Source: Paramecium octaurelia (Eukaryota > Ciliophora > Oligohymenophorea > Peniculida > Parameciidae). Taken from it: 64,000 nucleotides of DNA. Every line of letters starts with the position of its first letter. Positions within the stretch are counted from its first letter, which is position 1. Under the pieces are notes generated by a model, which saw only the letters and a list, made by a program, of their open reading frames with translations, ran no database searches and was not told the DNA's origin. Location of the stretch: NCBI GenBank assembly GCA_905182995.1, contig CAJJDP010000059.1:323311-387310 (forward strand), read 5' to 3'. Shown one piece after another: positions 24,601 through 36,480 of the stretch. The position numbers and the translations under genes are program-made.

Positions 24601-24700
24601 AAATTACAATTGTAAATATCTTAATTATATTCCAAACTAGTTTTGATTTAAAATCTTGGAAGCTCATGTGATTCTATAATATTTATATTTATTATAAACT
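24440..24700 (+). repeat. SLC33 3'-end fragment upstream of a coiled-coil gene
   Basis: The plus strand reads YLFGTQFSASVSLFSLHLLP and, one frame away, VVLLGWLYGLIYFTVIK, matching the tail and downstream region of the transporter gene at 37875-39093. Related copies lie near 1560-1660, 2210-2310, 35957-36217 and 37700-37920. The repeated association upstream of coiled-coil genes suggests that the transporter tail and coiled-coil gene were duplicated together. Confidence 0.65.
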
Positions 24701-24811
24701 GACTCTTAATCATTATTATTTTATTAATCTATTATTATATTCTTATCAAATATCTTGATAATTTAATTATAAATAGCAGATTTAATCAAAAATAAAAAAT
24801 ATTATTTATTA

Positions 24812-26548
24812 ATGGATCAGGGAAACAATTTTTAAATTTATTATAACAATAAATTTGAAGCATATCCTATTCAAGATTATCATGCTCTTATTGAAGAGTT
24901 GGAAAAGAAATACGATGGAAAATGTTTATTGTTTGATTGGCTTTCTGATAATCTAGTTACTCCACAAAATTTAGTGTTGTATAGAAAATTGATACTTTGT
25001 AGGATTAAGGAGATTCCAATTCTATTGAAAAAGATTTAAGAATATGATGAAGAATTGAAATAATTGACTATGGATTAACAACTTTAACAAGAGAATACAG
25101 AAAAATAAAATACTATTTTAGGCAAAGCTATTTTTGAAAAGTCAGTTGAAGGAAGCGAAATAAAAGAATAAGCTAAAAAGCTAGAAAAGGACAATAAAGC
25201 ACTTCTATAAAAGGTAAAAGAGTTAAACGCTAAGGAATATAAAATTTAATAGCTAATAACTTAAAGTCAAGATTTTAGCAATCAAATAGGAAACCTAAAT
25301 TGTGCTAGAAAAAATTTATAAAGTGAAAATGATAAATTATCAAAGGAAAATTCACAATTAATTCAATTTAAATTAAAATCAGAGCAGTTAGATAAAGATT
25401 TATAAAATTTAGAGTTAGAATAGAGAGTATAAAAAATATAAAATGATGAATTAAGAATCTAATTATAAGAGGAGGTGAGGTTTTCTTAATTATAATCAGA
25501 GCAATTATAAAATGAATTAAAGCAATCAAAAGAAGTAATTGAAAATTTAAAAATTGAATCAGAAAAGTTATAAATTGAATTACTTGAATCAAAAGGGTAA
25601 GTAAATTATTAAGATAAATCATCAGATGATTAATAAAAATTATCATAGAAACAAGAATAAAATGTTTGTGATGATGTTGCTAATTTTTACACTGATGAAT
25701 AATAATAGGAAGACAAATAAATATATGGAAACCAAATAAAATTTCAAGAAAGTATCATTAAAAAAATATTGGATGAAATGCATTTGATTAGATAAATCAC
25801 GCTTAGAAATGATAAAAGTTCAACTTTTTAGTAGTCAAATCAGTTTGAGGTATTGTAAATAACATTAAATGAACAATAATTTTAGAAATGCATCAATGAA
25901 AAGAACTTTTTCTTTAGGCAAAATTGTATTGATAAAAAGAGATACGATGCTTAAAATATTCAAGATGATTAAATTTCTATATCTGTTAATGGACAGTAGG
26001 TAATTATCATGAAACTACACAAACTTTCAATATATGAGTATGAAGCTATTGATATCATTTTAAATAAATTGATTGTATAGGCTTATTTTAAAATATTTTA
26101 AAGGGATTTCTAAAAAAATAGCAAGCAACAAAATTGGAATTTGAAAATCCCCAGATAATTTCTAGTCAAAGACGAATTCAACAATTATTACATTTATTAA
26201 GAATGCCTACAAATGCAAATTAAAAATTTTATACCCTTTTCAACTACATCACCAATTGAATAATATATTACTTAATTTTTCAGACATTGTTACCTAGCAA
26301 CAAATAAAAATTTGGCATTGACAGAATGTTAATATGGAGAAAACAATAAAAACGCAGAAATCGTAATAACAAACATTATAATACATTCAAACTACTTAAA
26401 AGGATTTTCATGTTTTGATCTAGGGAAAACAAAAATAGAGGAATTTGAAGAAATGCTTAAATCTCCGGGGGGAACATCTTAATAATTATGGTCTTATGAA
26501 TTATAAGATCTGGCTACAAAAGTTTGGAATGAACAATAATAATATTGA
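24812..26548 (+). CDS. Long coiled-coil protein with conserved C-terminal domain (left arm)
   Basis: Intact intronless ORF of 578 residues, ATG at 24812, TGA at 26546-26548. The N-terminal ~70 residues form a divergent version of the family module (FEAYPIQDYHALIEELEKKY, CLLFDWLSD). Residues ~90-330 are a heptad-rich coiled coil. The C-terminal ~210 residues carry the conserved domain (NWNLKIPRQFLVKDEF, TTSPIEQYI, LATNKNLALTECQYGE, FDLGKTKIEEF) and end with helix LWSYELQDLATKVWNEQ. About 40-50% of C-terminal residues appear shared with the gene at 4287-6056. No enzymatic motif or membrane span. It converges with the 318-residue gene at 26933-27889, and the pair is repeated in inverted orientation. 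Confidence 0.88.
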
Positions 26549-26932
26549 AATTAAAATCAATTTAAAAAAAATGATTGAAACATGATTATTTCTTATTTAA
26601 TTCAGCTTAATCGAAAGCTTTTTATTCCAATAATTTATAGCTTTCTTTTGATAAATGACTAGTAATTTAATGTGAGTTTACTAATTATAAATTATTATTA
26701 TGAAGGGTTTCTCATTTATTTGGATATGGAAGTACGAATTAGATAAGCAAGCGTAAAAAAGAATATTTAAAAAGTGGATATTATTTTTATAAATCTATGT
26801 AAATTGAAATTATACTTAATTGATATTTTTAGATCGGCGTAAGTTAATCGTAAAGAAGTTAGTTAAAAGTTTAGAAATTAAAATGAAATAAGTAACTAAT
26901 AATATGAAAATATAATTTTATTTAATTAATTA
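26549..26932. other. Tail-to-tail intergenic stretch
   Basis: 384 AT-rich bases between the stop codons of two convergent genes. No ORF or structure of note. The same stretch occurs inverted at 31792-32175 and 33725-34108. Confidence 0.6.
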
Positions 26933-27889
26933 TCAATCACTTAGATAAACTGAGTTTTCATTTTCTAAAGATAGCCATTTTTATTAGAAATGATAGTTTT
27001 GGTTATAATTTGTCTGTTGAAAAGTACATTCAATAGAATTGTTTAAATCATCTCCTTGAAATAATTGTACTATATCTGTTATAAACTTTGTAATTCTAAT
27101 TGAATTTTAAGTAATTAAATCTTTAAACATTAAAAGTAATTAGTTTTTATGTTATTTTTCAATTATTGTTTATAATAATGATAAATTATTATTCCCTTAC
27201 TCTATTAATAACTAAATAAATAAATTCTTCACTATAGTATTAGCTTAAGAGAGTTCATCTAATTAATTGGTCTATTCAATAATATCTTATGTTATTAAAT
27301 TGATTTGATCTTATATATTATTTTAATTTCCATCCAGTTATTTTAAAATATTATAAAGTTCTCGATAAAAGACTTTATCAAGTTACAATTTAATTTCATC
27401 TAAATTCTGTTAAAATTGTGAATTTTCTAAAGGACTTAATTTATCATAATAAGGATCTTGATCAGAATTATTTCTAAAGAAAAATACTATTAATCTTTCT
27501 TTCTTTTTCTATTTTAGTGGAAATTCAAGATATGTTTGATATATAGATTCCAATAAATCATATAATGGTTTCATTTTGTTAATAAAGTTTAATAATTCTT
27601 CTTTTTCTTTCATTTCTCTTTTATCTTCTTCATTAATTATTGACTTTTTTGCTCCTGCAAGATGAAGTAATATATGTCTTCCTTAAGCAATAAGAAAAGT
27701 TAACAATCTAATGGAACCCTCTTTAGCTGCCCAAATATTAGGTTTATTTATAGTTATATTTTATAAATTAGGAGGCTTACCCAAATCTATATTTCTTACT
27801 TTTTCATTTTATTCCAATTTCTTTATTTTCTAAATTTTTATTCTCCCTCTTTACTAACTCATTCTCCTTACCTTATTTTTCAACTTCAT
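26933..27889 (-). CDS. Helical 318-residue protein of unknown function (left arm)
   Basis: Intact intronless ORF, ATG at 27889, TGA at 26933-26935. The first 45 residues are strongly basic (NKVRRMSQQRGRIKIQKIKK). Residues ~60-90 contain IWAAKEGSIRLLTFLIAQGR; the rest is helical and charged, with YQTYLEFPLKQKKKERLIVF and a Gln/Asn-rich C-terminal half. No signal peptide, membrane span or recognised domain. It is always paired with the coiled-coil gene in this window, with convergent orientation and fixed spacing, because both lie on the inverted-repeat arm. Confidence 0.75.
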
Positions 27890-28077
27890 ATTAATAATTC
27901 TATTAACTATATTTTAAAACAAATTTATAATTATATATATATTAGCTGAATGAATTATTATTGACAAATAATTAAACTGCTTTATATTTAATACATTTAC
28001 ATATATATATAAAACTGTTGAAATCACATAAAATGAAGTTCAATCGTATTAAGTTAATTCCTAGTATAATGTATTAG

Positions 28078-28886
28078 TCAATTTTCGTCTAAAAATGTTA
28101 TATTATATTACTTTTTTGAAACTCCAAATCCCACCATTTCAAATTTAAAAATGTTTTCACATATTTTAATTTCCATCTTATCCTCAATCAGGAATGGATC
28201 ACTTTATTTTAATTTAGTAGCCAACATGGGTTGTTCATATGGTTATAGGGATTGCCAAGTTCCATTAGCAGATTATCGTATTCCTTCTCCATCACATATT
28301 TCCCATTATGTTTTGTTAAATTTAATCTAAGTTTGTTTTCTAGAGACAGTATTCATATTGACAATAATATCACAATCCTGAGATCTTCCAATCTTAAAAG
28401 TTTGTTCAAATCCAGCCTTGCCAATAAACACAGCAATTTGTTTAGAGATTGGGGTATCAAATTAAATTTTAAGGAATGGTCTATTACAATTTTAAAGATG
28501 ATATTATTTCCTTCCCTTCTTTTTTAATGTTCTGTATTCTTCCAAATATACTAGGTTTATTAAATTAGATACCTTAGAATTATTCTTATTCTTCCTTAGA
28601 CAAACCATGGATTCGAGCTCTATATTTTTCATTTTCTCTAACAAGAGTCTAAAAAAAGTATTCATTTGAACTCTCTTTGTCCTTCTTCTTATTTTCATTT
28701 GACTTTGGTATCGAATTTAATTGAACCACATGAAAATAGAAATCAGCTCCAATTAAATAATTATTGTTTTCATTCATTATCCTTGGGTTCTCCTTTTATA
28801 TTCTAACTAAGGTTTTCAAAGTAGTGCCGCAATCTTATACGAAGAATTTAGGTTTTTCTCTAAAAAAATGAGAAGAATATTTTACT
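28078..28886 (-). pseudogene. FHA-domain protein remnant, 5'-truncated and frameshifted
   Basis: The minus strand encodes pieces of an FHA-domain protein. The upstream piece reads FFVQDCGTTLKTLVRI and DFYFHVVQLNS. The downstream piece holds a typical FHA core: FKIGRSQDCDIIVN, TVSRKQTQIKF, WEICDGEG and SANGTW. FHA domains bind phosphothreonine peptides. A one-base shift near 28465 separates the two parts, and no ATG precedes the first; the frame runs into the oppositely oriented fragment at 28869. It looks like a broken copy cut by the rearrangement that created the inverted-repeat spacer. TGA at 28078-28080. Confidence 0.6.
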
Positions 28887-29435
28887 TGATAAATGAGTGA
28901 ATAAGTTTGAAGATATTTGAAGGTAATTCTGAAAATCGGTCATGGAAATACTTTAAAGATAAGAAACATAAAATTTGCGAAGTGACCCTACTTGAATGTC
29001 GAAAACCAAATTCAGTTGAAATTTTGCAAGGGACCTGCTCAACATTTTATTCTTATGATGAAAGACCTAAAAACATGTTCATTTAAAATAATTACCCAAA
29101 TCCACATTATTATCTCCTAAATGCTATTGCTTCTTACGACGAATAATTGATATTTCATTTTTCTATATTTGATTGCTTCCAATAATCCTAATCTATAAAA
29201 GAAATGATTACTTGTCATCTTGGAGAATGTAAATTTTCTAATTAGCCATTTGGTGCTGCTTATATACACTGATCTTGACAAAAGGAGATTCTCTATTATA
29301 ATCGAGACCATTCCTTTTGGAAGTTACAATTTACTATACGTTTTCTGCACATTAGGAGAACTTTTTTTCGGATGGGTGGTTTTGTTACTAGTATATAAAA
29401 ATTTGTACTTATTGTTTTTCTTCTATCATGGCTGA
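28869..29435 (+). pseudogene. Frameshifted gene fragment of unknown family
   Basis: The plus strand starts MRRIFYLINE, meets an in-frame TGA, then stays open with convincing composition (FEGNSENRSWKYFKDKK, CEVTLLECRKPNSVEILQG, FHFSIFDCFQQSQSIKE, CHLGECKFSNQPFG). Around 29270 the homologous-looking continuation (YTDLDKRRFSIIIETIPFG) shifts frame. The strand-rich layout recalls C2-like domains, but this is not established. Head-to-head with the FHA remnant, each lacking a proper 5' end. Confidence 0.4.
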
Positions 29436-30780
29436 ATTCTCTGACAAAGTAATAGACCTGGTCATTTGATGAAGGTTATTAATTTATAGTTCATGAGAAA
29501 CTAAGGGTATCACTAATTCTGGCATATTAATAAAACCTAACCATTAAAAAAATAAATACTATTTAATTCGCTTGATATGGTTTAATTGAAGTTCAAAGGG
29601 TTTTACATCAACGTGGTTTATCAATAAGTTTGAAAATTATTTTAAAATTAATATTAATGGAAATATTTCTTCATTTCAATAAATATCAACTTAGAGATTT
29701 TATCAAATTCTTATCACATTACAAAATATATTTTAATGTAATCATTAGGCTATTACTTATATTGCTGATTCAAAAAGATATCAGACACATCTAAGTTTTG
29801 CATCATATTTGATTCTCGACTTATTATGGGCGTTTTATTCCCTTGAAATTATTTCCTCTTCTATATTATAATTTTTCCGTATTTTTAAAAACTGATATAC
29901 GATGAAAGTGTAATTTATTCGATTGATATTAAATAAACATGAAGACCCTAATCATCAATAGATGGGTCTCCAATGAAAAATGAATAATAAAAATCAAACT
30001 TTATACAGAGAGTCTATATAAATGTTTGATTATATTACTACTATGGACTTCCTCGCTCCACCATCTCAAAATGGAAAAATCACACTGTCTCCTATCTCAG
30101 ATTCGCTTCCTGTGACATCCTAACTAACTTCGTGATTCCAATTCGCTCTAATAAACAAGTAAAGACTGAGGTGATTATGATAAAAATGCATAACAAAGTT
30201 CGCTTAGAAATTTACTCTGAAATATTTATATTTTATTGACGTAGAGTACATAGGAAATATCAATGGATTTAATTAAAGAAAAGAATAATAAAAAATTATA
30301 TAATAATGAGTTAATTAAGATTTAATAAATACTTAAATAATATAATTGATCATGTAAATTTAATTACCAATAATAATAATATAATAAAATTGAAAATGAA
30401 ATTAATTACAATCATATGCTTCCTTTATGGTAAGCTTAATATTATTTATTTTAAATCATTTCAAATTCTAACATTTCTCTCACCATCACATTATATTACA
30501 ATCGGTAAATTTCTAATTATTTCATCTTTACCACTTCATAATAATGTTAGTGAAATATGAGCTAACTAAAATTATACTCTTCCATCTGTTAATTAAGTAA
30601 AATTTCAAATATGAATGATTGCTTTTCAAACTCACAAATATTTGATTACAATAAAGAATAAGTAATTTAAACTTCTAAGAATAAAATATTGGAAATCCAA
30701 AAAAGAAAATTGTTGGGATGATTATAAGAAAGGAAATAAACTAAAATTCTCAAGAACAATTCAAGAAGGACAGAAATATA
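29436..30780. other. Spacer of the inverted repeat, no confident gene
   Basis: Unique AT-rich sequence between the arms. Two short starts are visible: a 28-codon ORF near 30043 (MDFLAPPSQNGKITLSPI) and, near 30406, a signal-peptide-like start (MKLITIICFLYG) that loses its frame after ~50 codons. Neither could be extended by a plausible intron. They may be 5' fragments of truncated genes. Confidence 0.4.
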
Positions 30781-30834
30781 AATATATATATAATTATAAA
30801 TTTGTTTTAAAATATAGTTAATAGAATTATTAAT

Positions 30835-31791
30835 ATGAAGTTGAAAAATAAGGTAAGGAGAATGAGTTAGTAAAGAGGGAGAATAAAAATTTAGAAAATA
30901 AAGAAATTGGAATAAAATGAAAAAGTAAGAAATATAGATTTGGGTAAGCCTCCTAATTTATAAAATATAACTATAAATAAACCTAATATTTGGGCAGCTA
31001 AAGAGGGTTCCATTAGATTGTTAACTTTTCTTATTGCTTAAGGAAGACATATATTACTTCATCTTGCAGGAGCAAAAAAGTCAATAATTAATGAAGAAGA
31101 TAAAAGAGAAATGAAAGAAAAAGAAGAATTATTAAACTTTATTAACAAAATGAAACCATTATATGATTTATTGGAATCTATATATCAAACATATCTTGAA
31201 TTTCCACTAAAATAGAAAAAGAAAGAAAGATTAATAGTATTTTTCTTTAGAAATAATTCTGATCAAGATCCTTATTATGATAAATTAAGTCCTTTAGAAA
31301 ATTCACAATTTTAACAGAATTTAGATGAAATTAAATTGTAACTTGATAAAGTCTTTTATCGAGAACTTTATAATATTTTAAAATAACTGGATGGAAATTA
31401 AAATAATATATAAGATCAAATCAATTTAATAACATAAGATATTATTGAATAGACCAATTAATTAGATGAACTCTCTTAAGCTAATACTATAGTGAAGAAT
31501 TTATTTATTTAGTTATTAATAGAGTAAGGGAATAATAATTTATCATTATTATAAACAATAATTGAAAAATAACATAAAAACTAATTACTTTTAATGTTTA
31601 AAGATTTAATTACTTAAAATTCAATTAGAATTACAAAGTTTATAACAGATATAGTACAATTATTTCAAGGAGATGATTTAAACAATTCTATTGAATGTAC
31701 TTTTCAACAGACAAATTATAACCAAAACTATCATTTCTAATAAAAATGGCTATCTTTAGAAAATGAAAACTCAGTTTATCTAAGTGATTGA
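30835..31791 (+). CDS. Helical 318-residue protein (artefactual extra copy)
   Basis: Identical to the reverse complement of 26933-27889 and to 32768-33724. ATG at 30835, TGA at 31789-31791. Probably the same right-arm gene represented twice. Confidence 0.75.
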
Positions 31792-32175
31792 TAATTAATT
31801 AAATAAAATTATATTTTCATATTATTAGTTACTTATTTCATTTTAATTTCTAAACTTTTAACTAACTTCTTTACGATTAACTTACGCCGATCTAAAAATA
31901 TCAATTAAGTATAATTTCAATTTACATAGATTTATAAAAATAATATCCACTTTTTAAATATTCTTTTTTACGCTTGCTTATCTAATTCGTACTTCCATAT
32001 CCAAATAAATGAGAAACCCTTCATAATAATAATTTATAATTAGTAAACTCACATTAAATTACTAGTCATTTATCAAAAGAAAGCTATAAATTATTGGAAT
32101 AAAAAGCTTTCGATTAAGCTGAATTAAATAAGAAATAATCATGTTTCAATCATTTTTTTTAAATTGATTTTAATT

Positions 32176-32712
32176 TCAATATTATTATTGTTCATTCCAA
32201 ACTTTTGTAGCCAGATCTTATAATTCATAAGACCATAATTATTAAGATGTTCCCCCCGGAGATTTAAGCATTTCTTCAAATTCCTCTATTTTTGTTTTCC
32301 CTAGATCAAAACATGAAAATCCTTTTAAGTAGTTTGAATGTATTATAATGTTTGTTATTACGATTTCTGCGTTTTTATTGTTTTCTCCATATTAACATTC
32401 TGTCAATGCCAAATTTTTATTTGTTGCTAGGTAACAATGTCTGAAAAATTAAGTAATATATTATTCAATTGGTGATGTAGTTGAAAAGGGTATAAAATTT
32501 TTAATTTGCATTTGTAGGCATTCTTAATAAATGTAATAATTGTTGAATTCGTCTTTGACTAGAAATTATCTGGGGATTTTCAAATTCCAATTTTGTTGCT
32601 TGCTATTTTTTTAGAAATCCCTTTAAAATATTTTAAAATAAGCCTATACAATCAATTTATTTAAAATGATATCAATAGCTTCATACTCATATATTGAAAG
32701 TTTGTGTAGTTT
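32176..32712 (-). CDS. Partial duplicate of the right-arm coiled-coil gene
   Basis: The C-terminal 179 codons, stop included, of the gene at 34109-35845, cut by the N at 32713. Contains the conserved C-terminal domain. Most likely an assembly duplicate. Confidence 0.75.
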
Positions 32713-32713
32713 N
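32713..32713. other. Assembly gap (single N)
   Basis: One ambiguous base between two identical 1932-bp sequences, interpreted as an unmerged contig overlap. Confidence 0.9.
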
Positions 32714-32767
32714 AATATATATATAATTATAAATTTGTTTTAAAATATAGTTAATAGAATTATTAAT

Positions 32768-33724
32768 ATGAAGTTGAAAAATAAGGTAAGGAGAATGAGT
32801 TAGTAAAGAGGGAGAATAAAAATTTAGAAAATAAAGAAATTGGAATAAAATGAAAAAGTAAGAAATATAGATTTGGGTAAGCCTCCTAATTTATAAAATA
32901 TAACTATAAATAAACCTAATATTTGGGCAGCTAAAGAGGGTTCCATTAGATTGTTAACTTTTCTTATTGCTTAAGGAAGACATATATTACTTCATCTTGC
33001 AGGAGCAAAAAAGTCAATAATTAATGAAGAAGATAAAAGAGAAATGAAAGAAAAAGAAGAATTATTAAACTTTATTAACAAAATGAAACCATTATATGAT
33101 TTATTGGAATCTATATATCAAACATATCTTGAATTTCCACTAAAATAGAAAAAGAAAGAAAGATTAATAGTATTTTTCTTTAGAAATAATTCTGATCAAG
33201 ATCCTTATTATGATAAATTAAGTCCTTTAGAAAATTCACAATTTTAACAGAATTTAGATGAAATTAAATTGTAACTTGATAAAGTCTTTTATCGAGAACT
33301 TTATAATATTTTAAAATAACTGGATGGAAATTAAAATAATATATAAGATCAAATCAATTTAATAACATAAGATATTATTGAATAGACCAATTAATTAGAT
33401 GAACTCTCTTAAGCTAATACTATAGTGAAGAATTTATTTATTTAGTTATTAATAGAGTAAGGGAATAATAATTTATCATTATTATAAACAATAATTGAAA
33501 AATAACATAAAAACTAATTACTTTTAATGTTTAAAGATTTAATTACTTAAAATTCAATTAGAATTACAAAGTTTATAACAGATATAGTACAATTATTTCA
33601 AGGAGATGATTTAAACAATTCTATTGAATGTACTTTTCAACAGACAAATTATAACCAAAACTATCATTTCTAATAAAAATGGCTATCTTTAGAAAATGAA
33701 AACTCAGTTTATCTAAGTGATTGA
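32768..33724 (+). CDS. Helical 318-residue protein (right arm)
   Basis: Intact intronless ORF identical to the gene at 26933-27889 on the left arm. Basic N-terminus, helical body, no recognised domain. Converges with the coiled-coil gene at 34109-35845. Confidence 0.75.
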
Positions 33725-34108
33725 TAATTAATTAAATAAAATTATATTTTCATATTATTAGTTACTTATTTCATTTTAATTTCTAAACTTTTAACTAACT
33801 TCTTTACGATTAACTTACGCCGATCTAAAAATATCAATTAAGTATAATTTCAATTTACATAGATTTATAAAAATAATATCCACTTTTTAAATATTCTTTT
33901 TTACGCTTGCTTATCTAATTCGTACTTCCATATCCAAATAAATGAGAAACCCTTCATAATAATAATTTATAATTAGTAAACTCACATTAAATTACTAGTC
34001 ATTTATCAAAAGAAAGCTATAAATTATTGGAATAAAAAGCTTTCGATTAAGCTGAATTAAATAAGAAATAATCATGTTTCAATCATTTTTTTTAAATTGA
34101 TTTTAATT

Positions 34109-35845
34109 TCAATATTATTATTGTTCATTCCAAACTTTTGTAGCCAGATCTTATAATTCATAAGACCATAATTATTAAGATGTTCCCCCCGGAGATTTAA
34201 GCATTTCTTCAAATTCCTCTATTTTTGTTTTCCCTAGATCAAAACATGAAAATCCTTTTAAGTAGTTTGAATGTATTATAATGTTTGTTATTACGATTTC
34301 TGCGTTTTTATTGTTTTCTCCATATTAACATTCTGTCAATGCCAAATTTTTATTTGTTGCTAGGTAACAATGTCTGAAAAATTAAGTAATATATTATTCA
34401 ATTGGTGATGTAGTTGAAAAGGGTATAAAATTTTTAATTTGCATTTGTAGGCATTCTTAATAAATGTAATAATTGTTGAATTCGTCTTTGACTAGAAATT
34501 ATCTGGGGATTTTCAAATTCCAATTTTGTTGCTTGCTATTTTTTTAGAAATCCCTTTAAAATATTTTAAAATAAGCCTATACAATCAATTTATTTAAAAT
34601 GATATCAATAGCTTCATACTCATATATTGAAAGTTTGTGTAGTTTCATGATAATTACCTACTGTCCATTAACAGATATAGAAATTTAATCATCTTGAATA
34701 TTTTAAGCATCGTATCTCTTTTTATCAATACAATTTTGCCTAAAGAAAAAGTTCTTTTCATTGATGCATTTCTAAAATTATTGTTCATTTAATGTTATTT
34801 ACAATACCTCAAACTGATTTGACTACTAAAAAGTTGAACTTTTATCATTTCTAAGCGTGATTTATCTAATCAAATGCATTTCATCCAATATTTTTTTAAT
34901 GATACTTTCTTGAAATTTTATTTGGTTTCCATATATTTATTTGTCTTCCTATTATTATTCATCAGTGTAAAAATTAGCAACATCATCACAAACATTTTAT
35001 TCTTGTTTCTATGATAATTTTTATTAATCATCTGATGATTTATCTTAATAATTTACTTACCCTTTTGATTCAAGTAATTCAATTTATAACTTTTCTGATT
35101 CAATTTTTAAATTTTCAATTACTTCTTTTGATTGCTTTAATTCATTTTATAATTGCTCTGATTATAATTAAGAAAACCTCACCTCCTCTTATAATTAGAT
35201 TCTTAATTCATCATTTTATATTTTTTATACTCTCTATTCTAACTCTAAATTTTATAAATCTTTATCTAACTGCTCTGATTTTAATTTAAATTGAATTAAT
35301 TGTGAATTTTCCTTTGATAATTTATCATTTTCACTTTATAAATTTTTTCTAGCACAATTTAGGTTTCCTATTTGATTGCTAAAATCTTGACTTTAAGTTA
35401 TTAGCTATTAAATTTTATATTCCTTAGCGTTTAACTCTTTTACCTTTTATAGAAGTGCTTTATTGTCCTTTTCTAGCTTTTTAGCTTATTCTTTTATTTC
35501 GCTTCCTTCAACTGACTTTTCAAAAATAGCTTTGCCTAAAATAGTATTTTATTTTTCTGTATTCTCTTGTTAAAGTTGTTAATCCATAGTCAATTATTTC
35601 AATTCTTCATCATATTCTTAAATCTTTTTCAATAGAATTGGAATCTCCTTAATCCTACAAAGTATCAATTTTCTATACAACACTAAATTTTGTGGAGTAA
35701 CTAGATTATCAGAAAGCCAATCAAACAATAAACATTTTCCATCGTATTTCTTTTCCAACTCTTCAATAAGAGCATGATAATCTTGAATAGGATATGCTTC
35801 AAATTTATTGTTATAATAAATTTAAAAATTGTTTCCCTGATCCAT
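34109..35845 (-). CDS. Long coiled-coil protein with conserved C-terminal domain (right arm)
   Basis: Reverse-complement copy of 24812-26548, 578 residues, ATG at 35845 and TGA at 34109-34111. No difference from the left-arm gene was noticed. An SLC33-derived fragment lies upstream at about 35957-36217, as in the left arm. Confidence 0.85.
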
Positions 35846-36479
35846 TAATAAATAATATTTTTTATTTTTGATTAAATCTGCTATTTATAATTAAATTATC
35901 AAGATATTTGATAAGAATATAATAATAGATTAATAAAATAATAATGATTAAGAGTCAGTTTATAATAAATATAAATATTATAGAATCACATGAGCTTCCA
36001 AGATTTTAAATCAAAACTAGTTTGGAATATAATTAAGATATTTACAATTGTAATTTAATTAATTTAACTTTGATAACTGTAAAGTAAATCAATCCATATA
36101 GCCATCCTAAAAGTACAACTGTTTTTCTATGGAAGCAGATGCAATGAAAATAAAGAAACACTAGCTGAAAACTAAGTTCCAAATAAATAACAGGTAAATA
36201 ATAATAGCCATTTGGAGCATAGAATTACTTTTAATGATATATAAATTGGTATTATAAATTTATAATAAATGAAATTCGCTAATGCTACTATTAAAGGTGA
36301 TTTTGAGCAAATCAAATAAATTCAATCAAAATGGAAAAATTAAGAGATAAGGAAAGAAATAAAGAAAATATAAAAAGATTAAAATTTAATTTTATAGAGG
36401 AATAAAATTATGATCTTCAACTTCCTAATGTTTTTATAACAACAAAGCATTATTATACTAAACCTAAAAGTATTTCATC

Positions 36480-36480
36480 N
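36480..36480. other. Assembly gap (single N)
   Basis: One ambiguous base. Unlike the other three, the flanks are not copies of each other. It coincides with the end of the right inverted-repeat arm and truncates the coiled-coil gene at 36481-37604, so the true distance across it is unknown. Confidence 0.85.

Larger units (their letters stand above)
24178..27943. repeat. Left arm of a 3766-bp inverted repeat
   Basis: Matches the reverse complement of 32714-36479 base for base wherever compared (paired positions sum to 60657), and its inner part also matches 30781-32712 (sum 58724). It carries two convergent genes, 24812-26548 (+) and 26933-27889 (-), and begins within an SLC33-derived fragment and a pseudogene. 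The right arm stops exactly at the N at 36480, so the true outer boundary on that side is unknown. Confidence 0.9.
30781..32712. repeat. Extra copy of the right-arm inner part, beside a single-N gap
   Basis: 30781-32712 appears identical to 32714-34645 (offset 1933) with an N at 32713. As at 3117 and 7881 this looks like contig ends that overlap but were not merged. This copy joins the spacer, the next copy joins the rest of the right arm; together they make one arm. Confidence 0.9.
32714..36479. repeat. Right arm of the 3766-bp inverted repeat
   Basis: Reverse complement of 24178-27943. Both arms appear identical, so either a very recent inverted duplication, gene conversion, or one genomic segment assembled twice in opposite orientations explains them. 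The arm ends exactly at the N at 36480. Confidence 0.9.

Noticed and set aside
25368-35289. Identical 92-residue ORFs at 25368-25646 (-) and 35011-35289 (+)
   Set aside because: Both are antisense shadows within the coiled-coil genes on the inverted-repeat arms.
24178-36479. Interpretation of the inverted repeat as a transposon with terminal inverted repeats
   Set aside because: The arms carry no transposase, integrase or reverse-transcriptase signature and no target-site duplication could be recognised; the arms are the genes themselves.
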